Below, in pieces: positions 1-10,575 of a DNA stretch of 64,000 nt. The stretch lies in assembly GCA_004194705.1 (NCBI GenBank), contig SADC01000316.1, forward strand, positions 1-64,000, given 5' to 3'. The stretch is from Ditylenchus dipsaci. Lineage: Eukaryota > Nematoda > Chromadorea > Rhabditida > Anguinidae. How positions within the stretch are numbered: position 1 is the stretch's first letter; each line of letters opens with the position of its first letter. A program made the position numbers and the translations under genes. The notes under the pieces were generated by a model that was given only the letters and a program-made list of their open reading frames with translations, searched no databases and was not told the DNA's origin.

Positions 1-190
1 CGTTATATCGAGGGTAACGTAAATATCAGTGTTATCTGCAAGGGTACGTTATATCAAGGGGTAAGTTATATCAAGGGTACGTTATAGCGGGGGTGAACTT
101 ATTCTAATTTGAAATGAATCCAACCAAAAGTCTCAAGGGTAGTTATATCGAGGGGTACGTTTATCGGGGTACGCTTATCGAGGTTTGACT
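1..190. repeat. Right end of a TA-foldback (group A), phrase-rich
   Basis: The phrase GGGTACGTTATATC (with slips such as TATAGC) recurs about six times, and the block ends in GAGGTTTGACTGTTA, the reverse complement of the CAGTCAAACCTC ends seen on other group A elements in the window. The left half lies outside the window. Related phrase and end are at 24664-24715. Extent on the left is unknown. Confidence 0.5.
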
Positions 191-198
191 GTTACATA

Positions 199-560
199 CC
201 ATTCAGGATGTCCAACCCAGCCTGTCTCTTATAACCAATCTTTGATATTCAACCCACCCTGAGATATTTATATTTATTTTAGGACTCTAGTCCAGCCTCT
301 GGGACTATATAATTTTCAAAACATCCAACCCAGTCTGGCATACTACACCTAATTCAGGAATCTAACCGAATATTATATCCATTTTAAACATCTAACTTAA
401 CCTGGGGTATTTTGACAATTTTAAGAATATGCAACACATCATGGGATCTTTACCATGTTTCAGGCCATTCAACCCAGCCTGATATTTCATGTCTATTTTC
501 AGGTCATCCAACCCAGCTTGGGGTCTCACGCCTAGATTTAGGGATATTTAACCTAAACGC
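199..560. repeat. Degenerate tandem repeat, unit about 58-60 bases
   Basis: Six or so diverged copies of a unit centred on TCCAACCCAGCCTG, each followed by a run like ATTTTCAGG or ATTTTAAG. Spacing between successive copies is about 55-65 bases. No gene was seen in 1-636. Confidence 0.6.
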
Positions 561-636
561 GGTAATTTGTACGTGATAAAAAAAGACGCATCCATAAAAA
601 TTTCTCTGTCGTTTTCAGCAGACAATAATTGCTTAA

Positions 637-864
637 AGGGCCGTTGCCACCTGTTTTGAATTGTCCCGCCAATTCAATTTTTTTAGCCTAATCATTTCAA
701 CTTCTGTACGGATTTTTCAGCTTGATTTTCTAACAATACAAGGCCTAGAATTTAATTTTAGGTATAGTTTTGTTAGAAACCAAGTTGAAAATACGTACGT
801 AAGTCCAACAATAAAAAAAATTGAATTGGCGGAGGACACCGTTGTCGGAGACGGCAATGGCCCT
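637..864. mobile_element. TTAA-flanked MITE, copy 1
   Basis: Terminal inverted repeats begin AGGGCCGTTGCC and end GGCAATGGCCCT, flanked on both sides by TTAA (633-636 and 865-868), the target used by piggyBac-type elements. It has no coding capacity. Close copies lie at 31469-31698 and 50356-50588, and a half-copy end at about 53118-53148. The TTAA flanks support a piggyBac-like MITE, but no transposase was found in the window. Confidence 0.75.
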
Positions 865-982
865 TTAACAATCATTCACTTTATAATTATATGCTAAAAT
901 AGAAATTTGTTTTTTTGCGCCAATTTGAAATTTCGAAATTGAAAAATCAGAATTTTGTCGAAAATTTAAACGCTGTACCGAA

Positions 983-2667
983 AAAGGTAAAAAAATATTT
1001 GGTAAAAGGCACATTTGGTAAAAAAACTTTTGGTAAAAAAATTTTGGTAGAGGCACATTTGGTAAAATTTTATTTGGTAAAATCACATTTGGTAAAAATT
1101 TTTTTGGTAAAGGCACATTTGGTAAAATTTTTTTGGTAAAGGCACATGTAGTAAGAAAACTTTTTGGTAAAGCACTTTTTTGGTGGACATTTTTGGGTGG
1201 TATACCTTTTGTTCATAGAGTTATTGTTTTCGGCCATAGACTTTATTTCGGCGCGGAGTTTTTGGAGGGCATAGACATTTATCCAAACCATATAAAAGCA
1301 CCTTATGCTCCCCGAATCCTGTTAAGCACCTAGTGACCAGGACATGAATCGAGGTCCTCTACTCAGGACTGATTGCATCCAGAGGGTTGGAACCAGCAAC
1401 CTTGGTGATGAGTGTATGGACATCTACACCACTCAAACACTCAAAATCATGATAAAAAAAAATAAGGTATGCGGCCAGGTGGATTCGAACCAGCAAGCTC
1501 TAATCACCACTTATAATCGCTCAGAACTCCATCCAGAGGGACGAACCAAACCAAGTGGTCATCCACTTGATCAAATTTTTTTCACGTTTTCGGGTTCCAA
1601 AACAATTTTTCTGCACTGATTCGAGTATGCTGAGATGGTTTGACAGTGGTAAAATCAGGTTTTACCAAGAAAACTTTAAGTTATTGCTAATTGTTGATTT
1701 ATCAAAATCAATCGTTAGCAATAACTCAAAAATTTCTCGGTAAAACGTGATTTTACCACTGTCAAACCATGTTCAGGATGCTCGAATTAGTGCAGAAAAG
1801 TTTTTTGGTACCCGAAAACGTGAAAAAACAATTCGATCCAAGTGGACGACCACTTGGTTTGGTCACACTGCATGATGGGGTTGTTAGTAATTCTAAGGGT
1901 TGATTTAGAAATCCACCTGAGCGCATACCTTTTTTTACCATAATGAAAGATATAAAAAGCAAGCGTTCGACTTTTCATGTCATTTAAGTGAATATGCCCT
2001 TACTCTGGAGTTACCTTGATATCAATCTGTCCTGGTAGTAGCCACCCAGGTTCGGGTTGAGTAGGTAAAATCGCACTTTTGGACTTAACAAACCCAATTC
2101 TCGCACAATTTTAAGTTAGAAAAAATGGTTTATTTTTCGTACTCATTAAATTTTAATTTTGTTGGCCATCCAGGTGAACATCCACCTGACCAGAGATAAC
2201 ACCACACGTTTTTGGGTTTGCGTGGGTGAAATATTGATTTTGGTCCTAAAAAACCTAATTCCCCACATAATTACAAGTTAAAAAAATGGGGTCATTTTTT
2301 TAAGAATTTTTTTTAGTTGGGTTTGGTTTAGTTTTTAATATGGGTGCCAGTGCATTTACATCAGGATTGGGCCACCTGGGCACTGAGAGCTGATAAAGAC
2401 CACTAATGGTATACTACCAAGACTATAACCCTATGAGTATAATTAAGAAAATTTTGCTGGAGGGAGAGAGGAGAGGAGAAAGAAATGGAAAGAGGAAAAA
2501 GTTGGAATGAGAAGGTCTTTGACACAAAAACGACTACAAAGTGCCTTACTAAAATAAATTTGACCAAATATGCCTTTACCAATAGAAATTTTACCAAATA
2601 TTCCTTTACCAAAATAAATTTTACCAAATATGCTTTTTAAAAAAAATTTACCACATGTGCTTTTACG
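983..2667. repeat. Foldback with TTTGGTAAA phrase arrays in both arms
   Basis: The left arm (983-1195) holds about ten copies of TTGGTAAA(A/G)GCACATTT-like phrases, and the right arm (2539-2666) holds about seven in reverse complement. The open frames through these arrays, rich in LVKAHLVKF, are repeat translation and not genes. Between the arms lie the nested foldback at 1545-1863 and tRNA-like fragments (GGTGGATTCGAACC near 1480). Confidence 0.6.
1545..1863. mobile_element. Foldback element, AAGTGG family, copy 1
   Basis: Ends are ACCAAACCAAGTGGTC and its reverse complement. The interior arms share GATGGTTTGACAGTGGTAAA and CTGATTCGAGTATGC. A second copy with the same layout is at 37497-37832, and an isolated end at 29410-29465. 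No open frame. Confidence 0.7.
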
Positions 2668-2679
2668 ATATTTTAATAA

Positions 2680-4055
2680 ATACGAAAATAAGCGCCCCGG
2701 GGCGCATATTAAAGGAAATACGGTACATCATGACTAGAGATAGAAATTTGCCTTTTGCGATGTTGCGATGCGATGTTTTTTGATAAAAAAAATTGATCTG
2801 CGATGTGCGATATTTATAAAAAATCATGTGCGATACATCGCAGCGATGTGCGACGTTTTTCCCAATCGGAACCAATCACTTTTATCATAACAACCCAACC
2901 AAATAAAATTTTTTATACTCAAAATTAAACAGTGGAAGATTCTTGCTCATAAATATTAATTGCTCTGCTTTCTTTAGGACTCAGATTCGAAGATAGTTTT
3001 GTTGACTGGTCTACCACATAAAGAAACTCTGGTATGGATACTTTTCATGCATCCAGAGTCACTTTCGAGTGATTTGTGTCTAAGGTATGTGGGTGTGCGC
3101 ATTTCAACCCCAAGCCCCTGCGCCTCCGAAGGGGACTCTTAATGAAAAATGCATAAAGAGACTCTATTCGCCAAGCTCAAGTGACCAAAACGCGATAGAA
3201 TACCTTATATAAAGTAGTTTACCTTAGTCCCCCAATGCAAAAACTCAAGTTTTGGTCAAGAATTTTTTTCCAAAAAATCCATTTTTTGTGTGGAAAATGT
3301 TAGAAAAAAATTTTTTATTGTTTTAAGCATATAAAAATTAGTCGTATATAAAAATTAATTAAGTCGGTAAAAAATTAGGAGTCGTTTAAATACTATTTTT
3401 AATAAGTGAAAGATTTGCTGTCTCGCGGGTCGGCATCGCAATCGCTTTGTTGCGAGCATGACACTTTGCTTCTGTCGCTGAGTCTTTGTAAAGAGGAATC
3501 CGCTGGCTTCTTCTTCTTTTTTTAGCTCGATTTTCCAGATGAGGCTCATTCTGGAAAAAAAACATGAGGAAGAGCAATATTACCAAAAAATGCAGAAAAA
3601 AGCAGCAAAATATCTTGATATCTTTTTTGTAGGAAATGTATAGTTTAAATTACCTTAAGTTTGACTTGAGTTTCGAAAACACTGCTCGGATATCGACTCA
3701 CAAACAGAAAAAAGCAGTAAACCCATAAATACTTGCTAGTGCCTGAGCTCAGTGCTCTTGTATTATACTTTTATATCACTATATTTGGCCAGTTTATTTT
3801 TTTTCGATGACTCGTCAGCCACATCATCACATCGCATCATGATTTACCCTATCTTACACCTATTCCAGACTACGGTTATTTTGCAATGATTGTTGATGTT
3901 TCGGTTGTTCTTTTTCTGTTTTTGTTATGATAATGCTATTTATTTTTTCGCCGGTGTTTTTTTAACAAGAAATTTTTTTTTGGCGCTAGTGTAATATACC
4001 CACAATTTTTACTTAGGCTTAGTTCTGTAGGCTAGGTTCAGGCTAAGGGTCTAAT
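2680..4055. other. Intergenic, repeat fragments, no gene seen
   Basis: It holds the GCGATGTGCGATG phrase array (2745-2855), a GGAAATACGGTA end of the TA group B family (2712-2727), and a partial copy of the 430-base GC-core repeat (3026-3180). The rest is AT-rich with no recognisable exon on either strand. Confidence 0.5.
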
Positions 4056-4059
4056 TTTT

Positions 4060-4475
4060 CGAATTTTTGGATGGCTGAGCCTCTGGCTCGTAGCCAAAAG
4101 CCGGAAAAGCGAGGAGACCTTTTTCGCCGAAAAATTGAAGATGTTGAACATAGTTTTGAATACTGGGCCTACCGCATAAATAACCTAGTATGCATGCTTT
4201 TCATGCATCCAGAGTCACTTTCGAGTGATTTGTGTCTAAGGTATGTGGGTGTGCGCATCTCAACTCCAAGCCCCGAGCCCCGAAGGGGGCGCAGGGGGCT
4301 TGAGAATTAGAGATGCGCGCACGCACTTACTTTAGACATGATTCCGAGAAGTACACTTGATCATAAAATGCATATAGAGTCTATTTTGCCACGGCTCGAG
4401 TTGAAAAACAGGTAAAGCAGCCAAAAAAAGTGGCCCCTGTGTTTTCCTTCCCTCCCAATACAGCCCTTGGTTTAC
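4060..4475 (+). repeat. 430-base GC-core repeat, copy 1
   Basis: Near-complete copy running from GGATGGCTGAGCCTCTGG to CAATACAGCCC. The core is a hairpin: GTCTAAGGTATGTGGGTG, then a GC-rich palindrome around CCCCGAAGGGGGCGCAG, then the complementary arm ending in ACTTACTTTAGAC. Other long copies are 26020-26390 (plus) and 28045-28460 (minus); partial copies are 3026-3180, 8750-8885, 9330-9480, 38470-38515 and 39020-39180. No protein is encoded. Confidence 0.8.
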
Positions 4476-4640
4476 AATGGAATAGCGGCGAATTTCATTA
4501 ATTCAATAATCCTTTATAGATACATCAAATTCATTTTCAATCGAATCATTTTCCTCCGTTTCCAGTTCTATTTCTTCCACCGCTTGTTTCACTCGCGTTT
4601 TGCTTAGGCTTATGTTTTGCTTCGGGTGAAATTTACGATG

Positions 4641-4946
4641 CAGTCAAGCCTCGATATAGTGGCCCCACCTCAAGTTCATTCCCGCTAGGGTCCGACACTT
4701 TTTATAACTCAATTTTTAGAGAATTATGCTAGTTCTGTCTCAACAGTCTCGTCGCAAATATCGTGAGGATTCCGATTTTGCCGATCGTTTTTGAATAAAT
4801 ATACAGTTTTGCCATTTAGAACCAAAACCTCGATATAGTGGCCCTCTATTTTTTTAATAATTCTCTAAAAATTGAGTTAAAAAAGGTGTCGGACCCTAGG
4901 CGGGAACGATCTTGAGGTGGTGGCCACTATATTGAGGTTTGAGTGT
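4641..4946. mobile_element. TA-foldback group A, GATATAGTGGCC phrase
   Basis: Ends are CAGTCAAGCCTCGATATAG and a degenerate complement (TTGAGGTTTGAGTG). The phrase CCTCGATATAGTGGCC occurs at both ends and again at the centre. The interior scaffold (CCGACACTTTTT, GCCGATCGTTTTT) is common to group A. Confidence 0.7.
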
Positions 4947-5069
4947 ACTAGTACAAGTTTCAATAAATTAAATTTTATTATTGTCATTTTATCTAAAAAT
5001 AAATCAGAAAGAATAGCAAATATTGCGGAAAAAATTGTGTAACGATCTATTTATTATGTCCGATTTTAA

Positions 5070-5862
5070 TAAAGGCGGACATTTGCAGGACATATGTCCG
5101 ACATATGTCCATAAATGTGGGAATATGTCCAGGGGCACGGACGTTTGACCTTAAAGCGTTGCCTTAAGCCGTTTGACCTTAAGCGTTGACTTAAGCGTTT
5201 GACCTTAAGCCGTTTGACCTTAAAGCCGTCTACCCTAATTTGCATTTTTTGCATTTCGAATCCGTGCTTTCTCTACTCGTTTCTGAAGTCAAGGTTTTTT
5301 GATACATATATTGCTGTCATTTCATTGACCACATTCGCGACGGTCGTTGAATTCTTTTTGGTTAGAATATTGCTTCGTTGACACGCATTGGGCCCCAATT
5401 ATAAAATTTTATATTTTTCAACGCAGATGTGTTGCGTATTAGAACTGGTGCTGCATAAGAAAAGCTATGTGGGTCATCAAGGGTCAGCCATTATCCGTAC
5501 CATGTACCCCAAAGGGTCAGCCCTTATCGGACCATGTACCCAAAGGGGCTTCTATTGAATTAGTTGCCTGCCGAAGGCAGGCAGGTAGAAATCTAGAAAG
5601 TCAAATTTTCGATGGAAAGTATTCGGAAACAACGTCTTTATCGTTTCAGCGTTGAATTAGACAAAGCACGATTCAAAATGCAAAAATTGCAAATTTTTAG
5701 GGTTAGACGGCTTTAGGTCAAACGGCTTTAAGGTCAAACGGCTTAGGTCAAACGGCTTAAGGTCAACGGCTTAAGGTCAACGGCTTAAGGTCAAAGGGCT
5801 TTAAGGTCAAACGGTTTTAAGGTCAAACGTCGCGTACCCTATGTCCAGACATATGTCCATTC
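5070..5862. mobile_element. Foldback with GGTCAAACGGCTTAA phrase arrays
   Basis: Outer ends carry GACATATGTCC repeats (5090-5135 and 5842-5862). The arms carry seven to eight copies of the phrase GGTCAAACGGCTTAA in opposite orientation (5140-5225; 5707-5832). Inner arms pair around GCATTTTGAATCGTGC, and the loop has its own small repeat, AAAGGGTCAGCCCTTATC (5483-5550). Confidence 0.65.
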
Positions 5863-6135
5863 AGCAACCCTAGTCAATACCGATTCTCGACTGGTCAATT
5901 CGCACTACGCTCAGTCTAGCATACTCCTGATCACAACTAAATGGCTACACAAATGTTAGCCTACCGTAATTCTGACAAGCATTATAATTTGGCACAAGAG
6001 TCTAAAAGGTCCCTACAAGGGGCAAACTACGGTCCACTGCAAATAAAATCGATAACCAAGAAGAACAGGTGATAGAACATAACAATTTATATGGAACACA
6101 ACATCCTTTACCAAGTGTCACACATATAACAGCAA

Positions 6136-6141
6136 TTTATT
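6136..6141 (-). terminator. AATAAA polyadenylation signal overlapping the eS7 stop
   Basis: Reading the minus strand, the last codons TTC CAA TAA run straight into ATT, so AATAAA (6136-6141) shares bases with the stop codon (6137-6139). If this is the signal used, the 3' UTR would be only about 10-30 bases. Confidence 0.6.
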
Positions 6142-6828
6142 GGAAGAGAGGCTCTGGAAACTCGAAGACCACTTCTTTGCCCGTCAGACGCTTGTAAACA
6201 TGAGAGAACGTGTCCACTTTATGCTCCACATTTGTCTGCTGCGACTTGTCCAGATGCACCTTGAAGAGCTGCTTGCCATCTAGCTTGTAACGAGTGCGAC
6301 GCCCAACCACTTCAGCCGGAAAGACCATGTCAGAGAGGATAGCATCATGCACGGCAGTCAGGGTACGGCTTCGGGGGCGCTTCTGTTTTATCGGCTTGCG
6401 GTTCTTTCCACGCATGGGTTTCTCGAGGATTCGGCGCTGAACGGAATCAATGTTGACACATGAATAAAATGATAGAGAAACAACCAACCTTGGCAACAAT
6501 CAAAATGTGTGTGCCACCGAACTTCTTTTCCAATTCGCGGACCAGCTTAGGATGGATCTTCTGGAAGTCTCGGAGCTGAGGAACTGGAACGTAGATCACG
6601 ATGCTCTTCTTATCAGCGAAAGCGTAGTCCTGAAAAGATGACGGTTATCAATATTTCAGATGCAATCAGGGATAGTACCTGCGCTCCAACAGCATAGAGC
6701 TCGCTCAACTGACCCTTCATGTCGCCCGCAGTGGAAGATAGCTCCGCCAAAGCACTGCCGATTTTACTTTCTAGCTCAGTAGCACTGCCTCCATCGCTTT
6801 TGACCAATTTTCCAACTGTGATCACCAT
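6137..6828 (-). CDS. rps-7: 40S ribosomal protein eS7 (RPS7), 3 exons
   Basis: Component of the small ribosomal subunit. Exons are 6679-6828 (50 codons), 6489-6629 (47) and 6137-6436 (99 plus stop), giving 196 residues against about 194 in known eS7 proteins. Introns are 52 and 49 bases with GT/AG ends, and all junctions are phase 0. Recognised by the block [17 protein letters not shown] (exon 3), [10 protein letters not shown] (exon 2) and the C-terminus FEFPEPLF. I chose the ATG at 6828 because the start GKLVKSDG matches nematode eS7 as I remember it; the codon upstream in the same frame is TTG, not ATG. No indel or stop is needed, unlike three other genes here. The AATAAA signal overlaps the stop. 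Upstream (6829-7740) I see no further exon. Confidence 0.97.
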
Positions 6829-8182
6829 TTTTGCAGAAGCAAGCAAGAATAACTAAACATCCTAATTAGCTTACAAAATCGGAAGGAAAGAAATTGAGCT
6901 CTTGTAAGCGACCAGGAAATTTAAAAAGCACAATATATGCACAACGCAGCTTCTCGACTGAGAAAAATTTCGAACAATATAATTCAGTAATGGATACAGA
7001 GGAAAAATGAGAGCTAATAATTTTCACAACGCAACGAGAAGTTAGACATGTATTTGTGCGTTTAGAAACTTTTCTATAGCGCGGGAGTTCAAAATAAAAA
7101 TAAATTTTTTCTAATTTAACACGGGAAAGTCGGAAGTTCCGACTCGGAACGTAACTTTTGTTTATTCTGGTACGGTTTTTCACGTAGATCATTTTCGTGT
7201 ATGGGAGTATGGGTATTTGCTAGTCATGAAGTGACCTAATAACTTGTTTTCAGTTCTCGACATTTCAGGGAAATTAAAGAATCTCCCGAGGGCCAGACAT
7301 CATTCGTCTCCAAACTGAATGTGCGACTGCAATATCTCATAAGGACCGGCAAGATAAGCTCTTTTAAATGAATGTATGTGAGCTCCGATCTGTATTCAAA
7401 AACTTGAATAACCAGCATTTAACGCAAAAATCCACCATTTTCTCACCAGGTAAATTTACACTTGAAGCTGCTCAAAAACATGTCACAGCTGTGTATAACT
7501 GCTTAAGTACGTGTAGAACGTGCAGAAAAATTAAACAGCTACAAGATAGGCAAAAAATCTGCACAAAAATTGAGCGAAAGTCACTTCAAAATTGCAGGAG
7601 AAGAGCTAAAATCAGCTGTTTTCCTGAAGTCGGAATTCGAAGGGTACTCAGATCGGCCTATTTTCGACTGAATTTTTCAAACATTTTCAGAGTACAACAT
7701 ACCAAAATGATCAGCAAGAAAAATGCTCTATAATTAGTGCGAAGACTCACAAGATAATAAGCAAATATTACAATATTCAAGCCAAAACAGTTTGACCTCA
7801 AAACCATACCAAAACATGGGGCTTTTGGACAAAAATTAAAGGGAACATGACTTGGTTTCGTAATCTTTTAAAAATTTTATAAGACATTTTCAGAAAATAA
7901 ACATGTCACGTGATAGAGCACAAAAACTGCGTCAGATATATGGTTAGATTCCAGGTTACACTGGATTTTCCTTCTTTTTGAGAGGATTGAAGAAGAGGAT
8001 GGCAGAGTTTTCATGGATGGACGATGCTGGTTTTTTTCTACTGGGCTTGAAAGCAACACAATTATGATAAAATTTAAATTCTGTTGGAACGAAAAGACTC
8101 GCCGAAATCTTGGCTATATTTTGGTATGAAACTTACCCAAATATTTTGTCTGAATATGGGTTTTAAGCACATCAGAATAAAA

Positions 8183-8995
8183 CAGGGCTCCCAAGTTGGC
8201 TGATTTATCAGCCATTTGCTGATTTTGGGCCCTCGATGCTGATTATTTTTTTTTGGCTGATATGCTGATTTTGGCTGATTTCGGCTAATTTTGGCTGATT
8301 TTGGCTGATTTTTGACTGATTTAATTAAGAATTGATAAAACGACTAACAATTTTTGGGTGAAATTGCTAAATTCCCGCAATTTTTATTGAAAAATTTATG
8401 CTATAGTGTTTTTTATATTGGAATTTAGTATTGTTTTGTTAATCCCGAATAAAGTAATTTTTGTAACAATTGGTACTTATCCCGTTTAACCCATCCAACC
8501 CCCCTTCTCACCCCAAAATTTCAAATAGTGACCCGAAAACACCTACGGAGCTCATTTTTTTTCTGGACAACACGATGCAAAAAGCATATTTTAACACTTT
8601 CTGAATAAATAAATTAAATTTTGTCAAAAATAGCCGCCCACCATTTGCGGCTAGATTATCTTTTTAAGGTATTTTTGACCAAATTTCAGCCTTTTTCGAG
8701 TCAAATTAAAGTAAAAATGATAGATTTTGAACAGGTTTTTACTTTATGGGTCTATCGCATAAAGAAACGCTGGTTTGCATGTGTTTTTATGCATCCAGAG
8801 TCACTTCCGAGTGATTTGTGTCTAAGGTATGTGGGTGTGCGCATCTCAACCCCTAGCAACCAAGCCCCGAAGGTGGTTTGGTTGGCGGTTAAACGGCTTA
8901 AGTACCTAACAATATGTATGGCTGATTTTTGACCCCAAATGCTGATTTTTGAAAATTTTCGGCTGAATTTCGAGTCATCCTACTTGGGAGCCCTG
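8183..8995. mobile_element. hAT-type element with 8-base target duplication GAATAAAA
   Basis: Ends are CAGGGCTCCCAAGT and ACTTGGGAGCCCTG, flanked by perfect direct repeats GAATAAAA at 8175-8182 and 8996-9003. Sub-terminal DNA is an array of TTGGCTGATTT phrases (8200-8325; again 8920-8975). No transposase remains, and the interior holds a partial GC-core repeat (8750-8885). Eight-base duplications and CAGGG ends are typical of the hAT superfamily. Confidence 0.85.
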
Positions 8996-9116
8996 GAATA
9001 AAACCAGAAACATCCATCCATAAAAACGCTACCGGCCTAGTTTATCAACCCTCTCAAAAATAGGAATGAAAAAGTCTCTTCTGTGATCAAACAATTGTAT
9101 CTGATGCAGCTTTTGG

Positions 9117-9664
9117 TACTTGTGCACTTGGGGGGGGGCTTTTTTGGTTACCTGTAAATATGGTTTAAACGTCTCCTAAGTGATTTTTATACGGCAGAAA
9201 CGTTAAAAAGGTTGTTTCCTAACAAATTCCGCACTTAAAAGTGAAGTTTTTTAAAAAAAGCTGGCTACCAAAGATTGATCAACTGCCTTGGTCCCCAAGG
9301 TAAAATATCGTATATTAAGGTATCCTACCACGTTTTGGTCACTGGAGCTGGGCAAAAAGAGTCTTTAATGCATGTATGATCAAGAGTCTTTCTCGGAATC
9401 ATGTCTAAGGTAAGTGAGTGCGCGCATCTCTAACCAACCAAGCCCCCTGCGCCCCCGAAGGGGCGCAGGGGGCTTGGTTACCTTGGGGGACCAAGGCAGT
9501 TGGTCAATCTTTGGTAACTAACTTTTTATTGAAAATTTCACTTTGTAGTGCGGAAATTGTTAGGAAACAACTTTTTTATCGTTTCTGGCGTATAAAAATT
9601 ACTTAGGAGACGTTTAAACCATATTTACAGTCAACCAAAAAAGGCCCCCCCAAGTGCACAAGTG
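9117..9664. mobile_element. Foldback with G-run ends, nested GC-core repeat
   Basis: Arms of about 170 bases pair ACTTGTGCACTTGGGGG with CCCCCAAGTGCACAAGT, and TTTAAACGTCTCCTAAGT with its complement. Inside is the module CTGCCTTGGTCCCCAAGG (9283) with its mirror at 9481-9500, enclosing a GC-core hairpin (9395-9480). Confidence 0.7.
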
Positions 9665-9858
9665 CCCAGCTTTGTGTGCTCTATCACGTGAAATGTTTAT
9701 TTTCTAAAAATGTCTTATAAAGTTTTAAAAAAAATTACGAAACCAAGCCATAATCATTTGAATTTTCGTCCGAAAGCCCCAGGTTTTTGGTATGGTTTTG
9801 AGGTCAAACTGTTTTGGCTTGAATATTGTGATTTTTGCTTGTTGTCTCGTGAGCCTTT

Positions 9859-10575
9859 GCATTAGTTATGTCGCATTTTTTACGTTAAGCAATGTCAGTG
9901 TTGCAATGTCAGAAAAACTCGTGTGGAATTGAAAGTTGAATTGAGATCACAAATATCAGAATTTCTAATTTTTTTTAATAATGACCTAAAAATCGAAAAT
10001 GGGAAAGAAAAAGCCATGGAAAAATGATCCATTAGTTTTCAATTACAATTCGATTTTAGAATTATGAATTTCTGGTATTGATGTCGTTAATTCAACTATT
10101 AATTCTGCACAAGTTTGTCTGACATCGCAACCCCAAGCTGTCGACAAAATCTGTCTCTAAAACCACATTTGAAAGATACATAACTATGGATAATCCTTTC
10201 ACGTCGAGACTATCTTCTTAACAGCTTCCCTTTAATTAAAAGAAGAATCTCATTCCTGATAACATTTTCGAATAGAGAACGTAGAAGAAACGTTTTTTAT
10301 TTTTTTTGTGTGCAGTAAACTAATACTCGTGTTTTCTAATAATTGAAAACAATTGCTCAGATATCGTAAGCAGTAAATGTCCCCTATTATCAAAAAAGCC
10401 AAAATCAGGTTATTTTGCAGCTACAACATCTTTAAAATAAAAAGTTTATCAGCATGCATGTTTCCAACCCTAAATCCCTTCTCAATTCAACAATCTTCAG
10501 GCCATAGCTGACAGCAATAAATCAAATAAGTGGGAAAAACAACAAAGTGGAATATGTTTTGTTTTTCGCCTCCAT
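9859..10575. other. Intergenic, nothing recognised
   Basis: AT-rich sequence between the large foldback and the 3' end of the cyclophilin gene. No exon, repeat phrase or RNA gene was recognised. The 3' UTR of the cyclophilin gene must lie just left of 10576, but I see no clear AATAAA there. Confidence 0.4.

Larger units (their letters stand above)
7739..9858. mobile_element. Large foldback, three levels of nesting
   Basis: Left arm 7739-7930 and right arm 9666-9858 are inverted copies (shared words: GCCAAAACAGTTTGACC, CATGTCACGTGATAGAGC and its complement, TGTCTTATAAA). Between them sit an 8-base-duplication element (8183-8995) and a further foldback (9117-9664), and each of those holds a copy of the GC-core repeat. 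Confidence 0.7.

Noticed and set aside
983..1195. A short gene rich in LVKAHLVKF repeats
   Set aside because: This is translation of the TTTGGTAAA phrase array; the inverted array at 2539-2666 shows it is part of a foldback.
5140..5832. A CRISPR-like array of GGTCAAACGGCTTAA repeats
   Set aside because: No unique spacers of constant length, eukaryotic context, and arrays in opposite orientation forming palindrome arms.
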